DNA from: Pseudoduganella violaceinigra DSM 15887
GTDB lineage: Bacteria; Pseudomonadota; Gammaproteobacteria; Burkholderiales; Burkholderiaceae_D
Reading direction: 5' to 3'
Assembly: GCF_000425385.1 (NCBI RefSeq)
Contig: NZ_KE384357.1
Location: 146,579-210,578 of the forward strand
DNA: 64,000 nucleotides
The notes under the pieces were generated by a model. That model saw only the letters and a list, made by a program, of their open reading frames with translations, was not told where the DNA came from and searched no databases. The position numbers were made by a program, and so were the translations under genes. Below are positions 8,394-16,699 of this stretch, piece by piece. How positions within the stretch are numbered: the first letter of the stretch is position 1; each line of letters starts with the position of its first letter.

Positions 8394-8881
8394 CGCGTGC
8401 GTTGTCCGGAACCGCACAGCAAGGCGTGGTTTTCCTTGCGCTGCTGGATGACGGCCTGGCGTTCTTCCTCGGTGGCGGCGACGCCGTTCCTGAAACTGAT
8501 CGACTTGGTCTTTTCAGCAAAAACGATCTGCTGCGCGTCGCGGGTGCACATTTCCTCGTCCGTCATCGCCTTGTTCGAGCGATGCATGCTGGGGTTGTAC
8601 GGGGATTTACTGGCATTTCGCGCCGCGACATCGTCCGCTTCCCGGTTCGCGTTCTCACGCACCAGGCGGCGTTCACGCGATTCGCGTTCGCGCTGGCGCC
8701 AATCGTCGCTTGCGGGTGCTGCCCGCTGCGGCGCCTGTTCAACAGCCAATTCCTTGCTGTTGACGCCTTCCTGGGGCCGGTCAGAGTAATGGACTTTACC
8801 GCTGGCGTCGGTCCACTTATACAGTTGCGCATGTGCCGGCACGGAGGCCAGCGCGATCATTAAAGCTAATACGGTCTTCAT
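8390..8881 (-). CDS. DUF4124-domain secreted protein
   Basis: 163 residues with a signal peptide (MKTVLALMIALASVPAHA) followed directly by the DUF4124 core QLYKWTDASGKVHYSDRPQ. The remainder is charged and probably disordered. DUF4124 proteins are common periplasmic or envelope proteins of unknown function in betaproteobacteria. Stop codons overlap those of the convergent helicase gene. Confidence 0.85.
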   Translation of the reverse strand: MKTVLALMIALASVPAHAQLYKWTDASGKVHYSDRPQEGVNSKELAVEQAPQRAAPASDDWRQRERESRERRLVRENANREADDVAARNASKSPYNPSMHRSNKAMTDEEMCTRDAQQIVFAEKTKSISFRNGVAATEEERQAVIQQRKENHALLCGSGQRTR

Positions 8882-8935
8882 GCCGGGAGTATATGAAAAA
8901 CCAAGCCCTCCGTTTCTCTCACATTCTCACTTTAT

Positions 8936-9706
8936 TCAAGCATCTACCAACATTTGGACCTCATTAAGGCCGGCAAGGGCCGCCGCAATGAAGAAATACT
9001 TCAATTCGGCGACGCCCTGTTCGTCCCCGGGCTGCGGCGAGTCGTCCAAATTATCTTTAGGACTGAAGTCGTCATTCAGGAAGCCCAGGAAATAAGCAAC
9101 CAACTTCGCATGGGCGGGCGCCAGGTCGCCAACATTGAATGCCATATGCAGTATCTGGCTCGAGGTAATGCGCGTCTTTTTGGAGAAGAAACCGCCCCAT
9201 TTCCGTTCCGCCGGAAGGTTGGCCTCGTAAAGTTCCTTACGGCCGCGCGCGGCATCGATAGCGGCGCCATCAAATTGGAAATCGTTGATCGCGCGGGTCA
9301 GCAGGAGGCCGCGTGGGGAATCCAGATCGTCCGGCAAGCGGGACACCAGCCAGCGCTCCGTGCTTGCCGACAGCGGATAGTGCACCGCACCTCCGCATCC
9401 GAAATCGTCGTTTCGCACGTTGGCAGGACAGGCGACGCAGTGCTGCTTAAGCGCATTCAGCGGAGCCGATTCCTCGATCAGGTCTCCGATACGCATCTGA
9501 GTCTCCTCAGGTCCCTCGGGACGCTGCATGATCGTCTGGAAAGTCCAGTCGGATTCAGGCTTGCTCTTGTCGACCTTTGGATCCTTGCGCATCACTTCCG
9601 CCACCATGGACGCGCGATTGCGCGCCTTGATCATTCGAAGGAGGTCGGCATCGGAAACTGCTTCGCGCACTTGGCAAGGAAAAGATGCAAAATAGTCAAT
9701 CGCCAT
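8936..9706 (-). CDS. Hypothetical protein, 256 residues, with cysteine cluster
   Basis: No family recognised. The protein has no signal peptide or membrane segment. It has a cluster CVACPANVRNDDFGCGG near residues 90-106 that could bind a metal, and an acidic stretch (DDFSPKDNLDDSPQPGDEQG) near the C-terminus. Codon use resembles the genome. It heads the minus-strand orphan block and lies 12 bases downstream of the next gene's start region, suggesting co-transcription with the secreted protein upstream. Confidence 0.75.
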   Translation of the reverse strand: MAIDYFASFPCQVREAVSDADLLRMIKARNRASMVAEVMRKDPKVDKSKPESDWTFQTIMQRPEGPEETQMRIGDLIEESAPLNALKQHCVACPANVRNDDFGCGGAVHYPLSASTERWLVSRLPDDLDSPRGLLLTRAINDFQFDGAAIDAARGRKELYEANLPAERKWGGFFSKKTRITSSQILHMAFNVGDLAPAHAKLVAYFLGFLNDDFSPKDNLDDSPQPGDEQGVAELKYFFIAAALAGLNEVQMLVDA

Positions 9707-9718
9707 GGATTTTCACAC

Positions 9719-10345
9719 TTATGGACAGGATTTTTCGGACACGATGAATTGGAAGGTCTGGGTAAAGCTGTCCAACGCGCTCATCACCCGGGCCTCATAT
9801 TTTGCATCGAGGATGATCGCCGACAGCATTACCACGTCATCGCCAATAACCGTCGTCAGATAATACTGCATTGAGTCGCCCTGCTTCCCCGGGACTTTCA
9901 TCTGCCAAAGCTTGAACAGTAAGGCAGGGGTGCCCTCAACCGCAGGCCTATTCCGGCTACCAATCTCCTGGAATTTGCTCCGGGGGTTGCCTACCTTGGC
10001 AATGAATTCACGTTCGTAGGCGGTGTGCCTGTGCAGAACGGCGGCGTCACCCCCAGCCTCACCGTCAACGATGAACTGCGATTTTGGGGTTGTCAGGAAT
10101 TGGTAGTGGATGCCGTCGATGAAGAACTGCACCGACTCTGGCGGCCCGCCGGAATCCTTACGAAATTCTGTGCCCGGCAATACAAAGCTGGAATCGCCGT
10201 CACTTCGCGAAGGGTAGAAAATGAAGGCCTTTCCGCTGAGGGCTTTGTTGACGCTCAAAGACCCAGGCGGGCCGCAATGCGCAGCCTGACATGAGGTGGC
10301 AACCAGCAATGCGGTAAGTATGCTTGCGCTATATATGCTTCTCAT
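9719..10345 (-). CDS. Secreted hypothetical protein
   Basis: 208 residues with an N-terminal signal peptide (about 1-22; MRSIYSASILTALLVATSCQA), where Cys19 could make it a lipoprotein although the lipobox ATSC is imperfect. No known domain; the central part contains alternating beta-like stretches. It stands 12 bases upstream of the 256-residue gene on the same strand and may form an operon with it. Confidence 0.7.
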   Translation of the reverse strand: MRSIYSASILTALLVATSCQAAHCGPPGSLSVNKALSGKAFIFYPSRSDGDSSFVLPGTEFRKDSGGPPESVQFFIDGIHYQFLTTPKSQFIVDGEAGGDAAVLHRHTAYEREFIAKVGNPRSKFQEIGSRNRPAVEGTPALLFKLWQMKVPGKQGDSMQYYLTTVIGDDVVMLSAIILDAKYEARVMSALDSFTQTFQFIVSEKSCP

Positions 10346-10414
10346 CGGTAAAAATTAGGAACGGGCGCTGAAACTTAAGCTGAGGGCCGCTTCCGCCCCT
10401 AAGCCGTCCTCCGA

Positions 10415-10765
10415 CTACGATATTGCTTTTACCAGATCTTGGGCCACGAGCAGCTGGACTTGATACACCCGGCTTAACCCCCTTAGATAATCTCGCAGCT
10501 CATACCGCTTAATACTCGGCGTATCTCCGGCATCTGATCTATCAATTCGTACTGCCGCAAGAAAAGCGCCCTCTATAAGTACCGTGTAGAAGTCCTCCGA
10601 TTGATCAGGAGTCCAATGCAAAACCAACGCATTTCCAACACTGTAACCTGCCGATTGAAGAACTTCTTTTAACCTAGATTGAGAATTGGCGGAAAAATGA
10701 AAAGCACGGGAGGCTTTTAATTCCTCCCGATAGTCTTGCTCTAGCTTACTTCCAATCAATCTCAT
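10415..10765 (-). CDS. Hypothetical protein, 116 residues
   Basis: Cytoplasmic, no recognised family. Base composition is lower in GC and codon use differs from the flanking core genes, with many A/T-ending codons, which suggests acquired DNA. It follows the 140-residue gene by 3 bases on the same strand, so the two form a pair, possibly of toxin/immunity type, but nothing in the sequence proves that. Confidence 0.6.
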   Translation of the reverse strand: MRLIGSKLEQDYREELKASRAFHFSANSQSRLKEVLQSAGYSVGNALVLHWTPDQSEDFYTVLIEGAFLAAVRIDRSDAGDTPSIKRYELRDYLRGLSRVYQVQLLVAQDLVKAIS

Positions 10766-10768
10766 GAT

Positions 10769-11191
10769 CTAGCGCCTAGTTTTCCGTTGTTTCGGACTAT
10801 CTGGTTCCGCTATTGGCCGAAAACGGTATCCTGAATGCGACACCGGCAATAGTGTTCGCCTTTTCGCATCGCTCCAGCCGCGTTGGAGCCATCCATCCAG
10901 ATCGGAATCTTGGTTTGTCAGGACTCTCTCAGCAATAGAGTCGACAAAACCGCCAGGACAAGTGCCATTAAGAAGTTGCGATAGGCAGGCAGTCACGCGA
11001 TGCTGAATTTCATTAACTTTTCGAAGTAGCCGAGGATGTTCGAGATCATCGGTACCGGCTTCATAACTGCTGCGGCCAACAATAGTTAACTCAAAGCTCA
11101 GCCTCGCGAGGAAGCGAAGCTGCAACTCAAGTGGAAGTCCGTTCACCCATACTGCCTCTTCAGAAATTGTGAGCATAAATCCCATAAACAT
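10769..11191 (-). CDS. Hypothetical protein, 140 residues
   Basis: No recognised family. The start may be the first ATG (MFMGFML) or a later one; none has a strong ribosome site. The chain has a helical middle and a basic C-terminal tail (SPKQRKTRR). Low-GC composition like its downstream partner. A TTAGATG motif stands just before its start, as also before the pentapeptide gene upstream. Confidence 0.58.
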   Translation of the reverse strand: MFMGFMLTISEEAVWVNGLPLELQLRFLARLSFELTIVGRSSYEAGTDDLEHPRLLRKVNEIQHRVTACLSQLLNGTCPGGFVDSIAERVLTNQDSDLDGWLQRGWSDAKRRTLLPVSHSGYRFRPIAEPDSPKQRKTRR

Positions 11192-11231
11192 CTAATTGAT
11201 CGTCAGCTGTTGGCCGAATTGAGACGCAGGC

Positions 11232-11693
11232 CTACCAGTCCCAAGACGGAAGCTCGTCGCCCTCAGCAAGTTCGCATCCGTAAAAGGTCGCACCTCCGAC
11301 TTTAACTCCTTCCAAAACCGCGCCGCCCGCCTTTATTGACTCGATTGCCGCAAGCTCGAAGTTGGCATCAGTAAGGTCAGAGTTCGAAAAATTAACGCAT
11401 TTGAGATTGCATCCCCTAAAGCTTGTGCCGCGCAAGCTCGCCCCCGAAAAATCTGCATCAGGAAACCAAGGATGCTTCTCGAAGTCAGCACCATCTAGAT
11501 TGATTCCAGAAAGGTTCGCGTCACTAAGCTCGGTATTCGGAAAGTGGCGCTCTCCAGCAGCATATCTCCGTTCAAGTTCATCACGGGTTTGAGGTGCCAC
11601 GGAGACTTCTAGCGGACACGAATTCATACAAGTTTCTTCTATTACGACCGGCTGCTTCTGGCCGCCTTCGGACCAAGGAAGGCATTGCATCAT
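11232..11693 (-). CDS. Pentapeptide-repeat protein
   Basis: 153 residues. From about residue 55 the chain shows A(D/N)LxG-type repeats: LSDANLSGINLDGADF, DADFSGASLRGTSFRGCNL and VNFSNSDLTDANF, which form a right-handed quadrilateral beta-helix. The first 22 residues may not be translated because a second in-frame ATG exists at 11627. Function unknown; members range from gyrase protectors to effectors. It belongs to the low-GC orphan block. Confidence 0.75.
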   Translation of the reverse strand: MMQCLPWSEGGQKQPVVIEETCMNSCPLEVSVAPQTRDELERRYAAGERHFPNTELSDANLSGINLDGADFEKHPWFPDADFSGASLRGTSFRGCNLKCVNFSNSDLTDANFELAAIESIKAGGAVLEGVKVGGATFYGCELAEGDELPSWDW

Positions 11694-11732
11694 CTAACAG
11701 TCAGCGTCAAATCTAGTTTGAGCCAGTACAGC

Positions 11733-12014
11733 TCAATCATCCACGTCGCCAACGGACAGGTCTTCCCCCAGCAATTCCAGGCCGCCCAGCAAACCGGCTT
11801 CGCGCTCGCCGTCCCCAATCCTGCGTACCGACCATAATGCCCCGATGAAGGCAAACGCTCCGACGGAATAACACCACAGCGCTTCACCGCCTCGTGGCGA
11901 ACGAAGCAAATGTTCAAGCAAGGCGCCAGCGAAGACGATGCAGAAGCAGGTAGAAATGATCTTCCACCGACGTTCAAACCCCTCCAGCTCCTCAAGCGTT
12001 TGGAATTTTTCCAT
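11733..12014 (-). CDS. Small membrane protein, two predicted helices
   Basis: 93 residues from ATG 12014 (MEKFQTLEELEGFERRWK). Two hydrophobic segments are visible, IISTCFCIVFAGALLEHLL and LWCYSVGAFAFIGALWSV, with short charged tails and an acidic C-terminus (LSVGDVDD). No family recognised. It lies 17 bases downstream of the secreted protein gene on the same strand. Confidence 0.55.
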   Translation of the reverse strand: MEKFQTLEELEGFERRWKIISTCFCIVFAGALLEHLLRSPRGGEALWCYSVGAFAFIGALWSVRRIGDGEREAGLLGGLELLGEDLSVGDVDD

Positions 12015-12031
12015 TGCGCGCCCTCCCGATT

Positions 12032-12754
12032 TCAGTTGCATTGATAGATACTGATCGTACCGCGGTCCTGCTTCGGCAAATGCCAACCAGTCAGGCCAAA
12101 CGGTGTTTTGACGAGGTAGGCCATATCAGAGGACTCCGACACTCCGGGCAATATGCCAAGCACCGTGATCTTGGTTCCAGGTACCACGGTCGCCACTACC
12201 TGTTTGCTGCTGGGCGACTCATAAAGCTGGGTCGTCGATTCAACATCGGTTTCAGCCCCAAGGTAAAGCAGCGGCTGCACCACCTCGACCAGTCCCTTCC
12301 CTTTTTGCGCGATCTTGCGGGTGTAGCGAGGGCCACAAAGTTCAAGGTGCGTCTGGTTCAGGTAGGCCATGCCATTTCCTGAAAAATACCACTCCCCGTC
12401 ATCGAGGTCGAAGACCGGATACTTGCCAAGCAGTGCACCTGAACGCGCATCGACAAGCTCATAGTAGGAAGGGAAATGAACCAGGTCGCGAATAAGGTCG
12501 ACATGCACGCGCAATTCCGCCGAAAAGGCAACGGTTCCCAAGCGGGTCTTTTTATACACGATAGGATCGTAGCCGTCCTGGGATACCGGCTTGCCGCTCC
12601 ATTTCAGGAATTGCGCTGCGCTTTCAACATGCAGATGCGGTGCGACGACGGCCTTCCCTGCGAAGAGTTCGGCTTGCGCATTGGCGTGCGCGAGGGAACC
12701 GGCTCCAGTCATTCCCGCCACAAGGGCCAATGCTCCAATCAAGATTTTTTTCAT
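12032..12754 (-). CDS. Secreted protein with C-terminal SH3-like region; tandem paralogue A
   Basis: 240 residues from ATG 12754, giving a signal peptide (MKKILIGALALVAGMTGAGSLAHA). It is a paralogue of the adjacent upstream gene: shared blocks include RLGTVAFSAELRVHVDLI / RIGTVTFSADLRVHIDTI, ELCGPRYTRKIAQKGKGLVEV, TTQLYESP and VKTPFGLTGWH. The C-terminal 70 residues (LYESPSSKQVVATVVPGTKITVLG ...) resemble a bacterial SH3 fold. Periplasmic or outer-face role, function unknown. The pair reflects a recent tandem duplication. Confidence 0.75.
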   Translation of the reverse strand: MKKILIGALALVAGMTGAGSLAHANAQAELFAGKAVVAPHLHVESAAQFLKWSGKPVSQDGYDPIVYKKTRLGTVAFSAELRVHVDLIRDLVHFPSYYELVDARSGALLGKYPVFDLDDGEWYFSGNGMAYLNQTHLELCGPRYTRKIAQKGKGLVEVVQPLLYLGAETDVESTTQLYESPSSKQVVATVVPGTKITVLGILPGVSESSDMAYLVKTPFGLTGWHLPKQDRGTISIYQCN

Positions 12755-12775
12755 CGAGTAATCAACCATACCCAT

Positions 12776-13510
12776 TCAATTGCACTGATAGACATTCAGT
12801 CGACCTTCATCCGTCGGACTTACCACGTGCCAGCCCGTCAAGCCAAACGGCGTCTTGACGAGGAGCGCCATTCCGTAAAACTCTGTGCGTCCGGGCGCCA
12901 ATCCAAGCACCGTCACCTTGGTCTCCGGGGCGAGCGTCGCCACCACCTTACCGCCGTTGGGCGTCTCGTATAGTTGGGTCGTAGTTTCGGCATAGGTTTC
13001 GGTGCCAACATAGACCAGTGGCTGCGCCACCTCAATCAGCGTCTTCCCCTTTTGCTGGAACTTGCGTGTATGGCGCGGCCCGCAAAGCTGCGAGTGTTCT
13101 TGATTCAGGTACGCGCTTCCATTACCGGCGAAGTACCAGACCGCATGGTCTGTATTGGGGACAGAATATTTGCCCAGGACCGCGCCCGAGTGCGCATCCA
13201 CAAGCTGAAAATACGAGGGAAAACTGTGCTTGTTGTCGATCGTATCGATATGAACACGCAGATCGGCAGAAAAGGTAACCGTCCCTATGCGCGTCTTGTC
13301 GAAACCGTCCGGATCATAATCGCCCTGTGGTACCGGCTGGTCGCCCCATTTAACGAACTGGGACTGCTTCTCTACATAGACGTTCGGTGCAACTTGAATC
13401 TTCTCCGCGAACAGTTTCGCTTGCTTATCGTTGTCCTCACGGGCTTCGGCGACGGCCTGACTGGCCGATAACGAGAGAAACAATGCAGCCAACAGAGCCA
13501 GACATTGCAT
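12776..13510 (-). CDS. Secreted protein with C-terminal SH3-like region; tandem paralogue B
   Basis: 244 residues from ATG 13510, chosen because it gives a signal peptide (MQCLALLAALFLSLSASQAVA) and the same length as the paralogue downstream; an open frame extends 34 codons further upstream with other ATGs. Conserved with paralogue A through most of the mature chain, including single cysteines in QLCGPRHTRK and the terminal YQCN. Ends 21 bases before the paralogue's start region, so one transcript is likely. Confidence 0.72.
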   Translation of the reverse strand: MQCLALLAALFLSLSASQAVAEAREDNDKQAKLFAEKIQVAPNVYVEKQSQFVKWGDQPVPQGDYDPDGFDKTRIGTVTFSADLRVHIDTIDNKHSFPSYFQLVDAHSGAVLGKYSVPNTDHAVWYFAGNGSAYLNQEHSQLCGPRHTRKFQQKGKTLIEVAQPLVYVGTETYAETTTQLYETPNGGKVVATLAPETKVTVLGLAPGRTEFYGMALLVKTPFGLTGWHVVSPTDEGRLNVYQCN

Positions 13511-13635
13511 GGCTTGGCGAATTTGTGACGCGATCAAACAGATACTCCAACGGGTGCCATCACGGTTTGGCAGTAGAATTAATGATTTTGCAAATTTTAA
13601 CATGGCGGCCAATGCCGCCGCGGCATTAGGAAATC

Positions 13636-14097
13636 ATGAACTTATTGAAGACGCTGGCCATTGCCTTCGCCGCATTTGCGGTACTTGCTCCAGCCCGCGC
13701 TATTGAGCCTGGCGAACGTAAGAATATTCTCGATGCCATTCGTCCGCTTGCGGCGCAGGAAGCCAATCAGCCAGTTCGCATTAAGGTCGATACGCTGAAT
13801 GTAGATTCCGGCTGGGCTGTCCTGGTTGGAAACCTTGTGGGGCCTCCTGGCCAGTACATCGATTGGGACCGCTCATTCTCCTGCAAAGAAGACCTGGACA
13901 GGATGTTATGGGTGGTGCTGCACAAAAACAAGAAGGGCTGGCAGGTCAAACATATGGACATCTGCGCATCGGAGCCGCCTTACTGGTACATAGAACAGTA
14001 TGGCGGACTGGTATGGCCTTGCGGTGTCTATAAAGGCCTGCAGGTGGGCGAAGAAACGCTGGAGACACAATGCCGCCGCGAGCGCAGCAACAAATAA
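13636..14097 (+). CDS. Secreted hypothetical protein
   Basis: 153 residues with a signal peptide (MNLLKTLAIAFAAFAVLAPARA). The mature part starts with ERKNILDAIRPLAAQEANQP and has a WAVLVGNL strand that recur in small periplasmic proteins of Burkholderiales, with four cysteines (SFSCKED, DICASE, WPCGV, TQCRR) that could form two disulfides. No function known. Divergent from the tandem paralogue pair. Confidence 0.75.
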   Translation: MNLLKTLAIAFAAFAVLAPARAIEPGERKNILDAIRPLAAQEANQPVRIKVDTLNVDSGWAVLVGNLVGPPGQYIDWDRSFSCKEDLDRMLWVVLHKNKKGWQVKHMDICASEPPYWYIEQYGGLVWPCGVYKGLQVGEETLETQCRRERSNK

Positions 14098-14160
14098 GGT
14101 TTGCCAGGCCCCCGGCCGAATCCACATCAACCAAGGGCCGAGCAGGCTATTCCGCTTTTT

Positions 14161-15360
14161 CTAGTGCCAGTCCGCAGGGAATAGCTGGCCAGTGGTGACG
14201 TCCAGTTGTTTGTACAACGGCACGCCAGTCCAATCGGTGAGATTGAAGACGGTCTGCGAGTCAGCCAGCTTTCTGACCTCCACGCTGGAAATTGTCAGGG
14301 GAGTTTTGGGCAAGCACACGCTTGGCGGAACTGAGGGGCGAACAAAGTAGACCGCGCTTTCCGTCGTTGTCGAAGGGTTGCTGACCCGTCTTGCAGTGAC
14401 AGGGTTCCCTTCACCATTCCCCTGAACCAGCAACGCGGTCTCGACGCTCATACCGATACCGCGTGCGGTCTTGTTTCCGCTGGAGGACGCGGGGAGGACA
14501 CCGCCACTGCATCCAAAGGTTCCGCCTGGCGTGACCGTTGGTGCCACGATCCGCGAAATAAAGGCAATGAAGCGCCCCATGCGATCACGGCTGTCGAAGT
14601 GGGAATCAAAAATCAGACTCTCCAACGCCGGCGGTGCAATAAAACCGCCCTGCAAACTCAGGGGCGACGGGTCGAAGGTGATGTCCTTGTAGTACGGATC
14701 AAGCATCGACAACTCCGAAGTGGCAGACTTATATAGCGCGGAATAATCGAACTGGCCAAGCACCGCCAGACCGGCGCTCGTACCGCCGATCGGGACGTTC
14801 TTTTTCATTAAAGCTGCCAACGTCTTTTCAAGCAAAGTCCCTTTCCAGAAACGGATGTAGTGACTCTGATCCCCGCCTGCGATAAAGACGACGTTAGCCT
14901 TGGACAGGATGGCGTTGACGGCCTCGTTATTGGCTGCCTTCACGCTCGGAATGACCAGCGTCTCCACTGATGTCAGGCCCAAGGAGGCGCCTCCCACCCA
15001 CATCTCTGCGACGTTTTCGGATGTCGACGATGCGGCATCGCTATAAAAAATATACGGATTGTAGCCATCTTCCCCGGTCGCCCGAATGACGACAAATCGC
15101 CCTCCGGTACCCGGTTTAATTCCGGCTCGCTGAATCATCCAACGAAAGGCAGGATCTACGTCAGGACCGCCGCCCATCAGCACGAATGAAGGCGTGGGTC
15201 GGGAGGTTGGTGCCGTTACCAGGGCATTGACGTCGCCTGTTGGGTAATACGAGTAGAGCGGAATTGGTTTGGCAGGCTCAAAGATAGGTTCTGCATGAGC
15301 CAAGCCGGCGAACAAAAATGACGCAAGCACAAGCAAGTAGTGGAACAAGCGTGTCGACAT
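14161..15360 (-). CDS. Secreted peptidase S51 / cyanophycinase-like protein
   Basis: 399 residues with a signal peptide (ends LFAGLAHA). The class I glutamine-amidotransferase-like fold of S51 peptidases is visible: FVLMGGGPDVD, VVFIAGGDQSHYIRFWKGT, and the nucleophile motif GGTSAGLAVLG with the catalytic serine. In cyanophycinases this enzyme cuts the beta-Asp-Arg polymer; extracellular relatives use secreted forms. About 130 residues beyond the usual length form a C-terminal extension. Substrate not proven; no cyanophycin synthetase is in the window. Confidence 0.82.
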   Translation of the reverse strand: MSTRLFHYLLVLASFLFAGLAHAEPIFEPAKPIPLYSYYPTGDVNALVTAPTSRPTPSFVLMGGGPDVDPAFRWMIQRAGIKPGTGGRFVVIRATGEDGYNPYIFYSDAASSTSENVAEMWVGGASLGLTSVETLVIPSVKAANNEAVNAILSKANVVFIAGGDQSHYIRFWKGTLLEKTLAALMKKNVPIGGTSAGLAVLGQFDYSALYKSATSELSMLDPYYKDITFDPSPLSLQGGFIAPPALESLIFDSHFDSRDRMGRFIAFISRIVAPTVTPGGTFGCSGGVLPASSSGNKTARGIGMSVETALLVQGNGEGNPVTARRVSNPSTTTESAVYFVRPSVPPSVCLPKTPLTISSVEVRKLADSQTVFNLTDWTGVPLYKQLDVTTGQLFPADWH

Positions 15361-15416
15361 TTTTTACCTCCGTTTATTTTCCAGAATCGGCTCATTGCCG
15401 GGAATAAGCCGCAAGA

Positions 15417-16034
15417 TCAATTTTTGGCGCGACGCCGCTTGGCAGAGTTCGACAGCAACAACAAACCGCCCAGGATTAACGCGTAGGTCGGCGGCTCGGG
15501 CACTTCAGCAACACCAAAGACCAGCGTGCCGAAGTTCCACATACCTTCAGGTTCGTCAAATGCAAGGTCTTTGTAGCCATCGTGGAATTCAAGGCGCAGG
15601 ATACCGTCAATACCTACTTGAAAAATCTGGCCCAGGTCGCCTAAATTCTGGAATCCGGAGTAATCCATCGTGCCGTCAAAATCGTCTCCGCCGCCTGGGG
15701 TAAAGGTGATTCCGTTGCCCACCGTGTCGCTGAACGTGATTTTCATCTCCGACAAGTAACTACCTGCATAGCTCGTCAGATTAATGTCCCACTTGAGACT
15801 CGTAATCGATGCCAGGGACCCGACATAAAAGTCGAGAATGAAGTTACTTGCCGAACCTCTTTCATCATTATCTGGAATGCCGGTAACGTCGACCTGCAAA
15901 GAATGTTGCAAAGCGCTTTGCTGGGGGAGCAGCGCATTCACGCTTAGCGGATTTGCTTGCGCCAAGCCCAGCCCCATTACCTCAATGGCCACAAAGAAAG
16001 CGAGTAAACGCAGTAGGTGCTTTGCTCTTATCAT
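15417..16034 (-). CDS. PEP-CTERM sorting-domain protein
   Basis: 205 residues: signal peptide (ends GLGLAQA), a beta-rich middle, and a C-terminal sorting signal EVPEPPTYALILGGLLLLSN followed by a basic tail KRRRAKN. PEP-CTERM proteins are processed by an exosortase/archaeosortase and anchored or released at the surface, usually tied to exopolysaccharide. No exosortase is in the window. Lies just upstream of the S51 peptidase gene on the same strand with a 56-base gap. Confidence 0.88.
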   Translation of the reverse strand: MIRAKHLLRLLAFFVAIEVMGLGLAQANPLSVNALLPQQSALQHSLQVDVTGIPDNDERGSASNFILDFYVGSLASITSLKWDINLTSYAGSYLSEMKITFSDTVGNGITFTPGGGDDFDGTMDYSGFQNLGDLGQIFQVGIDGILRLEFHDGYKDLAFDEPEGMWNFGTLVFGVAEVPEPPTYALILGGLLLLSNSAKRRRAKN

Positions 16035-16279
16035 GATTACTTTCCCATAACAAATAGCCCGGCATGTGGGCAGACTTTCTAACGGAAAGAGCCTTATTGA
16101 ACAGCTTAAGAAGGCGCAGGATTACAAGAATAACATTACCATACAGTCAATGTTTGGTGTCAAATCAATAAAACACCGGAAGGCCGCAGGCGAAGGTCAA
16201 GAAGTGCGGAGTGCCGCACACCGATTAATGTCCCGCGATGGAAGATGGAGAATCGCCGACACCCGCGCGGCACCAGAAC

Positions 16280-16690
16280 CTAAACCGCGTCGACTCCACA
16301 CTTCAATGGGAAGCTCCTGCTTCGCGCATCTTGTTCGATGCCCTTGGCAATCTTCTCAAGCGTTTCCCTGCTACCGACCATCAGCTGGGCGCAACCTTTC
16401 GCATGTACCTTCAACGTCAGTTCAATTGCCGCCTGTCGGTCTCTCTGCGAGTATTTTTCGATGACGCCGACGACATACTCCATCGGCGTGGTCTCGTCGT
16501 TATAGAGTGCCAGCGCGTGAAGCTCGTCACCCTGTCGCCATTTCAATTCCTGCCCCGCTTCAACGGCCATCGGGACGATTGTGTACTGCTCTGAAAGCAC
16601 AATGAAATCGGCGGCACGCTGTTCCGCAACAAGATTCCGCTCGCGGCGAATACGGGTTCTATTGAATTTCTTGAGTAAGGTACTAATCAT
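16280..16690 (-). CDS. ClpS-like protease adaptor
   Basis: 136 residues. The C-terminal 80 residues carry the ClpS signatures: ALYNDETTPMEYVVGVIEKY (compare NDDYTPMEFV of ClpS) and LKVHAKG. ClpS delivers N-degron substrates to ClpAP. The extra basic N-terminus (LLKKFNRTRIRRERNL) of about 50 residues differs from canonical ClpS and no clpA is adjacent, so this is likely an additional paralogue with altered partner or substrate choice. Confidence 0.78.
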   Translation of the reverse strand: MISTLLKKFNRTRIRRERNLVAEQRAADFIVLSEQYTIVPMAVEAGQELKWRQGDELHALALYNDETTPMEYVVGVIEKYSQRDRQAAIELTLKVHAKGCAQLMVGSRETLEKIAKGIEQDARSRSFPLKCGVDAV

Positions 16691-16699
16691 CAAAGCTAA

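Noticed and set aside
8954..9874. 306-codon plus-strand frame opposite the 256-residue gene
   Set aside because: No ribosome site or domain; the minus strand reading fits codon use better.
11192..11232. Complete attC site between the 140-residue and pentapeptide genes
   Set aside because: The gap is only 40 bases with no RYYYAAC...GTTRRRY hairpin, too short for attC.
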